Assembly: GCA_905250025.1 (NCBI GenBank) | Contig: CAJNOJ010000001.1 | Location: 1,178,001-1,242,000, forward strand | Reading direction: 5' to 3' | Source: Adineta ricciae | Lineage: Eukaryota > Rotifera > Eurotatoria > Adinetida > Adinetidae | DNA: 64,000 nucleotides | Program-made: the position numbers and the translations under genes | The notes under the pieces: generated by a model | Databases searched by the model: none | Seen by the model: only the letters and a program-made list of their open reading frames with translations | What the model was told of the DNA's origin: nothing | Shown: positions 22,381-33,393 of the stretch, in pieces | How the letters are laid out: each line of letters begins with the position of its first letter | Numbering within the stretch: position 1 is the first letter of the stretch

Positions 22381-23616
22381 ATGATTGATTGGAATTGGCT
22401 TTGGGTCGTTGGAGAACTGGGCATCTCCTATGGATTCTATCGATGGTGGAAATCAGATGATAAGTTCTTGGCTGTCCTTTCGGTACACATCTCTCTTTTC
22501 TAAAAACTTAACAAAAAGATTCTTTCCTCTGAATACTAGATGGTAGTTGAATGAGCTTAACTTGTTTAGGTCGCCCCGGATATCGATATCAATGATCTAA
22601 AGCAATACTCTTCTTCGAAAACATCGATCGACTACGCTGTTATACACGGTTTTGTTCGAAGAAACGATACCAAACCAAATTCAATCCTAACTTCCCATTT
22701 TCTCCCACATTGTCTCGGTGTTATTCATCGTTTAACGATACGTGAAAAGAAACTTGAAAAATTCCGAAGTGTTTGGTAAATCCACAAAAGCACATCCAAC
22801 GATTTAGATTTCTAATATAAACTCTTTCTCACCATACAGGGCGGAAACGAACAATACAATCAGTGATGGAACGCGCTTTGTACCATTTCGACTGGCATCA
22901 CAAATAGGAAATTCTATTCAGATCGATCGGCCATTATCATTCAATTCGATTGTTGATCACTTAGATGTCACACATGTGAAATTCGAACCTAACACGAACT
23001 CTACACTCCATCGAGTGTTCGATTTTCTCGTGGGAGATGTATCAACAGGTGAATATATATCATCGAACAATTGAACCATTTCATTTCGATTTCAATTGTA
23101 GGGATTGAAACTAAAGAGCAGATGCTATTGCTAGATTCGCCTTTGACCGGTGTTGGTCGTCTAGAAAAATACCCGGATGGCATGTGGCATCTCGTTCCAC
23201 ATGAACAATGGGGTGGGATTTTGACTCGATCATCTCGTGCAGAAATCATTTCAGAATATGAAGATAGTTCTTCAATAGCTCGATTTATCAGTATCTGCTT
23301 TGGCCTTGCTGCACTTGGTACAGCTGCTTATTTCCTATATAAATACTATTCAAACCGACGGCGGCGACCACCATCATCACGAATCACTCGGCCATTGGTA
23401 GATCATCATCCAGACGAGGCCGACCGTCCTGCGACGACTCAACTTCGATGTGTTATTTGTCTAGAAAATGAAATTATCTACAGTCTTCAACCGTGCTCAC
23501 ATTTAGGTCTATGCCGTTCGTGTGCCCATGCTCTACAATCAAGAAATCGTGCTGAAGAATTGTGTCCACTTTGTCGCACACCTATCGAAGAATATCAGCG
23601 TGTATTTTTACCATAG
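22381..23616 (+). CDS. MUL1: Mitochondrial E3 ubiquitin/SUMO ligase MUL1 (MAPL)
   Basis: Five exons with short introns encode the MUL1 layout. An N-terminal hydrophobic segment (NWLWVVGELGISYGFYRWW) is followed by the BAM/MULAN domain facing the intermembrane space (VIHGFVRRNDTK ... LLLDSPLTGVGRLEKYPD). A second helix (IARFISICFGLAALGTAAYF) leads to a C-terminal C3HC4 RING: CVICLENEIIYSLQPCSHLG, LCRSCAHAL, CPLCRTPI. MUL1 sits in the mitochondrial outer membrane and controls fission, mitophagy and signalling. The start codon is three bases after 'tatatttgcag', a strong acceptor, 123 bp downstream of the WDR46 stop. That spacing fits a trans-spliced second cistron. Confidence 0.9.
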
Positions 23617-24087
23617 GATGGTAGTTGTGTGTTCCCTTATCTAATCTAGGTTCCTTTTACAAATTTTGTTTTGCAAAACATATTCATGTGTTTATTTATA
23701 TGGAATATACATTTTGATGTGTCATTTGTTGACTAGACAAAATCATAAATCATTTACAATGCATAAAAACAATGAGCAGCTCTTTTTCTCAGTAGATAAT
23801 GCTTTGTCATACATGTGTTTATCTTTCTTTTCTTTATTTTAATGCTCGATAATCATGAATGTAATAACTTTGGTGATAAACGCTTGTATGTTAACCTCTA
23901 GTTTCTATTTGCTTTAGAATAAAAACAACATCTAGTCAAAGAGACGATAGAAAGAAAGAAACAATTTATATGTGCTTCTTTTTTCTTCACTCTTTCTCTC
24001 CGTGTGATGATATAAATATCCCTAGATAAATGTAACTTTACTTTCACTTCATCATTTTTCATTGAAGATTGTCACAGTAGTTTTGCC
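23617..24087. other. Intergenic
   Basis: About 470 bp of AT-rich 3' flank and promoter between MUL1 and the aminopeptidase. AATAAA-like strings lie near 23920. A TATA-like 'gatataaatat' lies near 24009. Confidence 0.4.
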
Positions 24088-26271
24088 ATGGCTCCTATCG
24101 ATTTGCCCACAGCTGTGTAAGAACATTTTATTTCTGAAGGAAAGTTGGAAATTTCCCTGTGTTTCTTCCTAGTGACGTGCAACTGGTAAAAAACCTTTCA
24201 TCGTCATTGAATGATTATGATGCATTGGTTTTGGTGGCGACCGATTTGAATGAAATCACCCCGTATCTCGATGTTGCAGTTACAAAGCATCTGCAATCAT
24301 TTCGTGAAGTATGACTCGGAACTTTGCTTTCTGAAAACGAAAAATCAATTCTGTTCTAGGTAAACAGTAGCTTTCACGATGACATAACTGTGTCTGTTCA
24401 TGAGAATGTTCCCGGCAAACGTTTGGTATACATTTGTAACAAAGAAAACTTTGAATACTTATACGATGTTTTAGGTTTTTTCACCAACTGGTCCAGTGAA
24501 TCGAGATTATGATGATGTTCGTCGCTTTTCGGATGCTGCATTAGCAGGTGTGAAGAAAGCAATAGGAATTGGAGCTAAAGCACCTCTTGTTGCCAGCTTC
24601 GGATCGACGAAATACAGACAAGCAAATTTAGTCACATTACTTGCAGCACTCGAAGCGACTTATGTGGTAAGACGAGTGGCGAAACTTTCTATAAGATTTG
24701 AAACTTCGTGATTTCAGCCATTACAAGTTCGCGAGGAAGTGCCAGACAAAAAAACCAAAGTGAACAAATTAGGCTTCTTTACTGGTCAAGCATCACCTGA
24801 CAACGAATATGATCAACGATTGATTGATTATGCTCGAGCAGTTGAATTTGGACGAGCTGTTGGTCGAGATATTGGTGGAGCTGATCCTGAACGTATGGCA
24901 CCACCGCGTGTTGCTGAATATGTTCAAGAATTATTTGGTAAATCGTCGGGAATCAAAGTAAATTGAACAAAAGGCATCTCGTTTTCTGTTCACTTGATCT
25001 TTCTCGCATTCTTTCAGGTAAACGTGATCAAGGACAAAAAGGAGTTTGAAAAAGGTTATCCTTTGTTCGCTGCCGTTAATCGAGCTGCAAGCGGTATGTG
25101 ATGAAAGCTCACATTTCTACGCTAAAGACTAACTACCAAACATTTTTCAGTTGTCGATCGTCATCACGGACGTTTAATCTTCCTTGAATATGTTGGCGAA
25201 GGCGAAATCAATACAACTGCATTATTTGTCGGTAAAGGAATTACCTTCGATACCGGTGGTCTTGACATCAAAGGTACGCTATAGCGTTGATTCTTTTAAA
25301 TGATAAATTTGAAGAAAATCTGGTGTTCCATTTTAGCCGGTGGTCATATGGTAAAAGAAATGATTAGTCGGTTTCTTTGTTTAATCGACTTTCTGTCGAA
25401 TAGGCTGGCATGTCATATGACAAATGTGGCGCTGCGAATGTCACCGGTTTTTTCAAAGTCCTATCTGAATTGAAACCTAAGCAATTTAAAGCCATTGGCG
25501 TTTTAGCCGTAGCACGTAATAACTGTGGTGAAGAAGGCTATACAGGCGATGAAGTGATCACATCTCGCGGTGGTGTTCGCGTTCGTATTGGAAATACTGA
25601 TGCGGAAGGTAAATGACAGCGAGGGGAACATATAGCGAAGACAAAATTTTTTGTTTCTAGGTCGCATGGTTATGGCTGATCCTTTATGTTACATAAAAGA
25701 ACTCGCTGTCAAAGAAGTGAATCCACACCTGTTTACTATGGCAACATTAACGGGACACGTCATTCGTGCCTATGGAAGCAACTACACAGTAAGTTGATCC
25801 TTAACAAAACGATTTTGCCATGTGCAACTATAAAATGTAGGCCACAGTCGACAATGGCCCAGCTCGAGGTGCAGAAATCTCGCAAAAATTACAAGCAGCA
25901 GGCGATGAAGTTGGAGATCCATTTGAAATTTCCACTGTTCGACGCGAGGTTTGTCCGCTTACTTAGTTTTCTTATCTATAATCGTTGTTTCCATTAAGGA
26001 TTATGCTTTCATTGCGGATGAAAGCGAAACAGCTGATGTTTTACAATGTAACAATCTGCCCAGCAGTGGCACATCGCGTGGTCATCAATTTCCAGCTGCT
26101 TTTCTCGCTCGCGTATCTGGCCTGGACAAGCACGGTCTCGATTCAGCACAACCCTTACGCTATACCCATTTGGACATTGCTGGCAGTGGTGGCGAATTAC
26201 CGCAATCACCAACAGCTCGTCCTATTCCAGCACTATGTCAAATGTTTATCGCCGATCGTGTACTTCATTGA
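24088..26271 (+). CDS. M17 leucyl aminopeptidase-type metallopeptidase
   Basis: About eleven exons; start MAPIDLPTAV. The N-terminal ~180 aa form the M17 regulatory region. The C-terminal catalytic domain shows the family's metal-site motifs: VGKGITFDTGGLDIK, MSYDKCGAANV, and NTDAEGRMVMADPL with the hallmark NTDAEGR. It ends with LRYTHLDIAGSG and ARPIPALCQMF. M17 enzymes remove N-terminal residues using two zinc/manganese ions and form hexamers. The spacing and sequence look closest to the invertebrate 'W07G4.4' branch rather than vertebrate LAP3; this is recognition from memory. The AATAAA at 26356 fits the 3' end. The run of tiny introns is typical of the locus. Confidence 0.85.
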
Positions 26272-26794
26272 ACCAACGATTCCTTTCATTGATTTTACTC
26301 TTATTTCAAATTTTTATTGACTAAATAGCTCTTTCATTCGATTATCGATCTTTTCAATAAATATCAAAGAGATTAGCTCTAAGCGCTGCAACGATATTTA
26401 TCATATTGAAAAAGGCAAAATCAGCTTCAAGTACATTTACATCTCGCGATGAAATCGCATATCGACCGTAGTTATCGAGTGACATCTTTCATGTCGTATT
26501 TTGAACATGCTAATCCCCGCTTCCAATAGGAAAAAGAGTAGTGTTCTGTTCTCACTCAAACTCGATGCAAGTAGCGCTTCGTATAAAAATAGTTTCCTGC
26601 TGTTAGATGCACGCATCTATCGTATTTTTTTCATTCTTCCGGGAAGTCGAAGTGTGTTAGTGCATCTTCTCGTTCTTTCTCTCGCTATATCCAGCTTGCA
26701 ATCAGTGTTGTGTTCATCCATATTCATACAATTTTGTTCGATACTTTCTTGATCTTGTGAAAAAAAGACAACAAGACATTCACGAAGCCAGGTC
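26272..26794. other. Intergenic, Ras upstream region
   Basis: Holds the aminopeptidase AATAAA (26356) and the presumed Ras promoter/5' UTR. A short open frame at 26501-26752 is not protein-like. Confidence 0.4.
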
Positions 26795-28098
26795 ATGACC
26801 GAATACAAGCTCGTCGTCGTCGGTGGTAAATTTTTTAATGAAGAAAAAGGGAGACAATCGATACTAACACTTTCTGTTGTTTTTTTTTTCATAAAAAAAG
26901 CTGGCGGCGTGGGCAAAAGCGCATTGACAATTCAATTGATTCAAAACCAGTACGTTCATTTCTTTCGTGTCAATCTATGATAACCTTGAATTTTTCTAAT
27001 AATAGTTTTATCGATGAATACGATCCAACTATCGGTATAAACTTGTCCTCAATTAATTTATTGTTTGTTCATTTATTCATCTATTCAGAGGATTCATATC
27101 GAAAGCAAGCTGTTGTAGATGGTGAAACATGTCTTCTCGATATTCTTGTATGAAAACTATATTTATATATACATATTTATGCTAATCAATTTTCCTGATT
27201 TTTTTCCTAATAGGACACCGCTGGTCAAGAAGAATACAGGTTGGAGTCCATATTAAAAAGAACTGACTGAATTCTATCTGCTTTTCATCTAGTGCTATGC
27301 GTGATCAATATATGCGGGGTGGTGAAGGTTTCCTATGTGTATTTGCCGTTAATAGTGCCAAATCATTCGAAGAAATTAAGCAATACCGTGAACAGGTAAA
27401 GACGACAGGAGAACATAAAATCTACTGCGTGTTAATCAAAATTCGTTAGCAGACTAGATTCTTATAAACATCAGTCAATGAGATGAATCGTAATTATAAA
27501 ATAATCAAAGCTTTTCGCTCATTAATAGCTGCGCTGAATTATTATTTTTTTTGCGAACTAAATAACTCCTAATGAATAGTTAGCATTACACGTTCATGAT
27601 CTGTATTTCTATGTATATTTAGATCAAACGTGTTAAAGATGCTGATGATATTCCTATGGTTTGTAAGTAGCGCAACGAAGATTTGATTCGCAATGATTTC
27701 GATTATTACAATGAAACTTCATTCTTTCAGTGGTGGGTAACAAAATCGATTTACCAACGCGAACAATCGACTTATCATATGCAAAAGACTTTGCCGCCTC
27801 ACTGTCAATGCCATTCGTTCAAACATCCGCGAAAACTCGGCAAGGTGTCGAAGAAGCGTTCTATACACTTGTACGAGAAATAAGAAAATACGTAAGCATA
27901 CAGACAAATTGTGTTTATTTGATACATCAAAACATGAAATCATCCATTTTCTATTTGTAGAAGGAGCGTACACGTAAAGATCGAAAAGGACGAAAGAATA
28001 AGAATGGAAATAGTAATAGCGGAGGAAAATCCTCGGCAAAAGATGGCCGAGGTCAAGGTGGAAAACGTGGAGGAAAACGAATGTGTTTGCTCATGTAG
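26795..28098 (+). CDS. RAS: Ras small GTPase (H/K/N-Ras type)
   Basis: Eight exons give about 211 aa. All G motifs are intact: G1 GAGGVGKS (split by the first intron after residue 10), switch I/effector DEYDPTIEDSYRKQ, G3 DTAGQEEY, then [21 protein letters not shown]4 NKID and G5 TSAKTRQG. The C-terminus is a CaaX box, CLLM, predicted to be farnesylated. Ras switches between GDP and GTP at the plasma membrane to drive MAPK signalling. The hypervariable tail after residue 166 is about 45 residues, rich in K, R and G, about twice as long as in human Ras proteins. Introns are small except one of ~225 bp near 27397-27621. Confidence 0.93.
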
Positions 28099-28560
28099 AA
28101 ATTTATTATTTTAAGTCATTTTTTGGCAATAATCAATCAGTCATTTCTGCTCTTTCTCTCGTTTATATACAAATGACATTTTTGTTTCTTTTTTTGCTTT
28201 GCATCCCTTTTTCTCCCTTCACTGTCAGATATTCGTCGCGTGTTTCCGAGAAACGATTCATTTGTTTGTGTGTGTGGTGTTGTGCTTTATATCTTCTATA
28301 TTTCCTAGTCAAACAAACATACATATTTATTCGTTGTGATGTGATAACACACAACAAGTCTTTTTTCTTCTCTCTTTGTTCTGCTTCAACGCGTGTTTCT
28401 TGTCCTTCTTCAACTATTATCGTGTGTGCAGTAGTTTTTTGTTTTGTTTTCTGGAACGCAGAAGAATGAATCAATTTTGTTTTTTCTTTTCTTTGCACAA
28501 AAGAAAAATTTTAATTCTAATTTTGTTTTAGATAATTGCTCGACGTTTTTTTTTGTATAT
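28099..28560. other. Intergenic, pyrimidine-rich
   Basis: 3' flank of Ras and 5' flank of TMEM230. It is T-rich, with an acceptor-like 'tttgttttag' at about 28531, 30 bp before the TMEM230 ATG. Long open frames on both strands have a biased composition and are not supported. Confidence 0.4.
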
Positions 28561-29441
28561 ATGGAGGCAGCCGATACCATTTCACCGTCGAATATCGAAT
28601 TAGAAGAGAAGCAAAATGATGGATTAGCTGTTAATCGAGATAAAAAAAGAACAGTAAGAGCCGAAACTTATTTGACACGATCGACATTTCGTCTTATTCT
28701 TCGTTTAGCGATTTAAAAGTCCGATAAGGTAAGATGACTACTTAGTTTCTCACTTCTAGTCGAGGGATGTGCAGGAAAACTTCTTTCACTGGTTATTTAA
28801 CGCGCATCAGTGTCTCATTTTACCAGGTAAACCGTACTCTATCGTTGATGATTTCTGCTCGCGTCTTTGCACCTGATGCTTTGTCATAATTTACTCGATT
28901 CGGTAACGGGAAGGAAAACCTCTTGAATGATATCTGATGCTGTAACCAAGCATGAATATATGCATGCGTCGTATTATGATTGTTTAGACATATCTTCAAG
29001 CCGAAGAAGAATGATGAAAGTTCATCATATTATCGACTTCAGGAAGAAAAACAATATTCAGATTTACAGGTGGGTGAGAAAGAGATGAACATGTGAGTTT
29101 TATTTCTTAAACTTTATCTTCTAGTTCAAAGAACCATCCGTGAAAGTACCAGTCTATGCGATTAGCTTAGCTGCCGGCCTTTTTCTTGTTGGAACAGTGA
29201 TGATAACATTAGGTGCACTAATGTTAACTGGTCGAATTGAAACACAAGTGTGTTTTCTTAATTCTCGAAAATCTATTAGATTCTTTTGTTATTTCAGTAT
29301 AGTGATCGCACATGGCCGTTGATACTCATAGGATCGATAGTATTTCTGCCTGGCTTTTATCACCTTCGCATTGCTTATTGGGCATGGAAAGGTGATAAGA
29401 ATTTCTCATTCTCTGATATACCAGATCTCGATTGGTTCTGA
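28561..29441 (+). CDS. TMEM230: TMEM230 homologue
   Basis: Four exons. The first (from 28561, [20 protein letters not shown]) joins over a ~350-bp intron to a short exon ([14 protein letters not shown]), then to two exons with the family core: [20 protein letters not shown], a membrane helix, [29 protein letters not shown] and [20 protein letters not shown] with a final DLDWF. The [17 protein letters not shown] signature matches human TMEM230. TMEM230 is a two-helix protein of secretory/recycling vesicles, linked to synaptic vesicle trafficking. The first exon is the least certain part; an alternative start in the long intron is possible. AATAAA at 29503. Confidence 0.85.
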
Positions 29442-30077
29442 AGAGATATTTTGTACACAATGGAATCTTTTTCTTCTCTTTCGTTAATATTCATTCTCAT
29501 TCAATAAAATAAATCTCAACTAAATATCGTCGTATTGAGTTGCTCTCTTGTGAACAAGAAGTTAATACGCATCAGAATTGTTCCTTTGTGCTATTGAAGA
29601 CAGCCGATGATGGATCTGAAAGACTTAATCAATTTTCTTTCGGTGTAGTGAGTCTATTGAAAGCTTGAACGAAGTATAATTCTTTTTCTTGCACGCTTAT
29701 CATTCACTACTGTCGGTTTTAAACGGAGAGAAAAAAGGTTTCATACTCTCCATTCAGTTATTTTTTTAAAATATAATCTTCAAATCTATTGTGTCGTCAG
29801 TTATGATTCAAGGGTAAACGACCCTCCATTCTTTTCCTCTTTTCATGTAACTGCGTCTCGGCAATGTCTTGTTTTATACTACGTTTATCGACAGAGAAGA
29901 ATGGAAGAAAAATAGAGCATCGGCGTGTTGTGTTGTGTTGTGTTGTGTTGTGTTCTGTTTCTGCTCTTGGCTGCATCGTCATAGATTAAACAAGGGCAAC
30001 AGCGAGAAACACAAAGTATAAAGAAACACGTAGTTGTTCTTTTTATTTCTTAACAGTTCCAATTCTCAAGCTGAACG
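29442..30077. other. Intergenic with GTGTT microsatellite
   Basis: Contains AATAAA at 29503 and a (gtgtt)n tract at about 29925-29954 (six copies). A poly-pyrimidine acceptor-like site ('atttcttaacag') lies ~24 bp before the Cys-rich gene start. Confidence 0.5.
29925..29954. repeat. (GTGTT)n microsatellite
   Basis: Six consecutive gtgtt units followed by a variant 'gttct'. Confidence 0.9.
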
Positions 30078-30236
30078 ATGTGTATGCGAGTTGATTGTGA
30101 TAAATGCGGCAAGCCGACGTGGAAAGGTTGTGGTCAACATATCGAACAAGCGCTAAAAGATGTTCCTGTCGATCAACGATGTCAATGTCTGAGAGGCTCC
30201 ACCGATAGTGCGGCAAAAGTACAGGCAATGAAATAG
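30078..30236 (+). CDS. 52-aa Cys-rich conserved small protein
   Basis: One short frame: MCMRVDCDKCGKPTWKGCGQ, HIEQALKDVPVDQRCQCL and a tail ending QAMK. The pattern CDKCGKxTWxGCGxHIExAL...VPxxQRCxC is one I associate with a small conserved family common in bacteria, fungi and plants. The Cys pairs suggest a bound metal. Function is unknown. The frame is intronless with a plausible start context and an AATAAA at 30323. I cannot exclude that it is native to animals, but it is also a candidate acquired gene. Confidence 0.75.
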   Translation: MCMRVDCDKCGKPTWKGCGQHIEQALKDVPVDQRCQCLRGSTDSAAKVQAMK

Positions 30237-31023
30237 CACCTGCGCTAATGAGAATAACGAATGAGTTATTATGAATTTGCTTTCGATTTTCTCAATTCGA
30301 TGACTTTTTACCCTATGTATTCAATAAATCATGAGAAATGAATCAGATCTAATTTCTTCCAACGAGAAAACGTGGATTTTCTTTATTAGTGTAAAAAGTG
30401 CCTCAGTCGACAGGACACACTTTTTTCTGTTGTTTTCACCTGTAGAAAGTTGACACAACTGCATTTGGTACGATTTTAGACGAAGTGTTTTCACAATGAA
30501 TTACGTATTTTGCTGTACTTTGGACAACATTCTATTTTTATTTTGTTTTTGACAAGAAATGTTCCTGTTCTTGTCGTGATCATTAATCCTTGCAGTAGAT
30601 GTCTCTCTTTATCTCCGACGGAATCGATCCAGTTTTGAGAATGATCTATCTTGAAGCATTCGATTTGGATTGAAAAAGATCAATTTGTTGCTCAAATGTT
30701 CGTAGGAATGACTACCGTCTGCTTTTTTTACCGGTCATCAGTATCTCATTCCATGCGCCAAATATTTTTATTGATAAGTGGTTATGTTTGATTCAAATTC
30801 GATGTTTGCCCTAGATTAATAATCGATTTGAATCATAGTATTTCATCCGAATCTAATTCGATCTCTGCTGACATCTTTTTCTCATGTAACAAAGCATCAC
30901 GTGGAGCTCGTAGCCATACAGAATCGAACTCGATTTATTGTTATCACAGCTGGTTGTCTTACGATCAAATAAGTCGATAATCGTCTTTTTTCTTTAATTT
31001 TTATTATCTTCTCGGTGACATTT
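30237..31023. other. Intergenic
   Basis: About 790 bp. AATAAA at 30323-30328 belongs to the Cys-rich gene. The rest is AT-rich and I see nothing further. Confidence 0.5.
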
Positions 31024-31759
31024 ATGGGTAATTTATGTTCGTGGTGTTTGAAAAGTCAAGATTCATCTCATACAAATGGTACTCTTGGTGATTACACAAA
31101 CTCAGAACGTTTGTCTGAAAATACCGATCGAACACCGTGAGTAAAACAAATATTCGAACTCAATTCTTATCCCGATTTTTTCGCCAACAGACTTCTCGGT
31201 CATTCGAACAGTCGTAAAAATCTCTCCATGACATCTGCACTCCCTAATTCACCATCCAATGGTGAATCGACTTCATATCCACCGCTTCTTTCACCCTTAG
31301 TGACAATTCATGAACCAAGAACAGATTCTTCGACAAACAGTAAGAACAAAAAGTTCTTCTCACACGGAAAAACTTCCTTTTTTTCGTATTTCATTAGATG
31401 TTCTAGCCAATGAAACAGCGGAAACAAAAATGGCATTTATTGTTGAAGGTATGCTATCAAAATTAATCGATGTCGGCAATGGCGGATCGAGTGGTATTCA
31501 TCGAAGCAATTCGAATGGAAATGGCTTCAATTCTCAGAATGATCACCTAAGACAAATTTTAACTAAATCTTTAACTATGCCCAAAACACTTGTCTTACCA
31601 GATGCTGGTCTCAACAATCTTCCTTCGTTGCTATCGGGACGACCCATTTCATCAGATATATGTCATTTTGTAACGCACACAGCAGCTGATTTATCACATT
31701 TATTGATCGAAGAAATCAAGATTGTTCATAAAGAAGATCTGGTCGTTGTCTTTGAGTAA
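31024..31759 (+). CDS. LAMTOR1: LAMTOR1/p18-like Ragulator anchor
   Basis: Three exons (to 31136, from about 31191 to 31341, from about 31400 to 31759) give about 205 aa. The N-terminus MGNLCSWC has Gly2 and Cys5/Cys8 for myristoylation and palmitoylation, as in LAMTOR1 (MGCCYSS). A Ser/Asn-rich disordered region follows. The C-terminal helical part (AFIVEGMLSKLIDV ... LPSLLSGRPISSDICHFVTH and HLLIEEIKIVHKEDLVVVF) matches the human end 'KEELVVQFG'. LAMTOR1 anchors Ragulator and Rag GTPases on lysosomes for mTORC1 signalling. Human LAMTOR1 is 161 aa, so the linker is longer here. Identity rests on the lipidation motif plus the C-terminal match. Confidence 0.7.
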
Positions 31760-32029
31760 GAACAGAATTTCGATGTATTTCCTGTTACGATTATTTTTAA
31801 AATGTTGGTTTTCTTTTTCTTTATATATATATACATGTATACATATTGATATAATCAGCAGATTGAGAAATGGAAAGTCAACTATTTTTTCTTTTTATAG
31901 ACTAAAATAAGATGGTTGAAGAGATGGATAGTAACGAAACTATCGGTACATTTTGAATTATGTTGTCATGTTCTATCGTTCGATTTTGACATATTTTTAA
32001 TTGAAAACGGTTGATCAAATCAAGAAGGG
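31760..32029. other. Intergenic
   Basis: 3' flank of the LAMTOR1-like gene. AT-rich with a short (ta)n tract near 31825. Confidence 0.4.
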
Positions 32030-33100
32030 TGTTTACAGGACAGTGAATGGTATCTTCTCTTCAGATATTGCATTTGAATTAGAAGAAGAATTAGACGCTT
32101 TGCATCGTTGAGAGACTTGGGGAATATGAGAAAAACGAAAGCTGATTGAGGGTGTGAGATTTTCATAGGTCAGATCAAGATGTGGATGACGAAGATGATA
32201 CTTCTTGTCAAACTTCAAGAAGATTCGAGGATTTACCAATCATTCTGTATACGCACGAGTTGCATCAGTATATGATAGGAAACAATAAGGAATATTCACC
32301 ATATTTTATGCACTTATTCGTTCGCAAACAACCTTCGAACCATGCAAGTCAACCAAAATGAATTTGATGGCTAGAGAAATTAGTGTACTGCACTGCTTTG
32401 TAACGAATGAGCGGATTAATCTACTTACACGAATACCTTTGAGGCACGAAACTAACAGAACCGTGAAGATGAGATATTCAACAACACAGCAGGCGATGTT
32501 GGTTTGAGTAAACGTCTTCATTCCTTCGAATGAATGACCTACCAACCATAGATGAACCAGCGGATCAATGTATCATCAGTGATAGAATGAAAACAGCAAG
32601 GAACTTTCCTGTTTGAATTACAATTAGTTTTATGTTTTCATGACAATGGAATGGTTTTCCTATGAAACTCTTGTGTCATGGGGATCTTAGTGATAATATC
32701 TTGATCGTGTATATGTGATGACTCCTGAAATTAAAGAGATTCTTATAAACTTGGAAAAAGCTGTTGATTTTATTGTTATGCTGGAAAAAAATTCTCTTCT
32801 TCCTAGCCAAGAGTAAAGAAGTGCCATCTGTAGTGGTAGCAAAAGATTCTGGTTGGCTAGTCGATGAACTCGTGACTCATCATTGGTAGATTCTTCGATG
32901 TGTTATGTTGCATTCCTCGTGCTATTTCGTTTTATTTCCGATTGATTGTAATCTCACGTGAATTAAAGCCGGCGTGCAATTTGTGTGTCATGCCAAGACC
33001 AATAACCAGCTGTTCCTGTTCAACCAGAAGACAAGTGTATCATCTTGCACGCTATATTTATTTGAACTTGACACATACGAAACAAAACAATTGTTGAGGA
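32030..33100 (+). pseudogene. Possible degenerate or unresolved coding region
   Basis: Several short plus-strand stretches have protein-like composition but are broken by stops. They include SDQDVDDEDDTSCQTSRRFE then DLPIILYTHELHQYMIGNNK (about 32169-32360), EISVLHCFVTNERINLLTRI (about 32375-32506), MNDLPTIDEPADQCIISD (about 32530), PEIKEILINLEKAVDFIVML (about 32730) and VPSVVVAKDSGWLVDELVTH (about 32823). No set of short introns that I tried joins them into one frame. They may be remnants of a decayed gene, or exons of a gene I cannot assemble. No family is recognised. Confidence 0.3.
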
Positions 33101-33393
33101 AGAAGCTTTTTTGAAATTCTGTGTAACATTTATTGTTGCTTACAGCTGTAGATAAAGCAAATATGATTCAGCTCCTCTTATTCATGTGCGGCGATTATTA
33201 ATCGAAGGTTTTACATGCAGCTCTGACGTTACTTCAGTATGAAATGTACTGGAAAGTTCCCGTGATTTCTTCATACAAGTGAAATGTTGTTTTTACTATC
33301 GTGGATGCTTTTATACTCATGATGAATATTTTCATTCGTTTTATTTTCTTAACGAAGTGTCTGAGTATTTTGTAGATTATATATTGAAGAAAA
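33101..33393. other. FAF1 upstream region
   Basis: AT-rich. An acceptor-like 'tattttgtag' lies about 19 bp before the FAF1 start. Confidence 0.4.

Noticed and set aside
28163-28498. 111-codon minus-strand and 128-codon plus-strand frames downstream of Ras
   Set aside because: Pyrimidine-rich 3' flank gives long frames on both strands with biased F/S/L or K/E composition.
30900-30970. tRNA-like B-box ('gttcgattc' on the minus strand)
   Set aside because: The flanking bases do not form a T-stem, and no A-box or acceptor stem is present at the right distance.
32680-32720. HGDLSDNILI resembling a kinase catalytic loop
   Set aside because: No glycine loop, VAIK lysine or DFG motif nearby; stops follow immediately.
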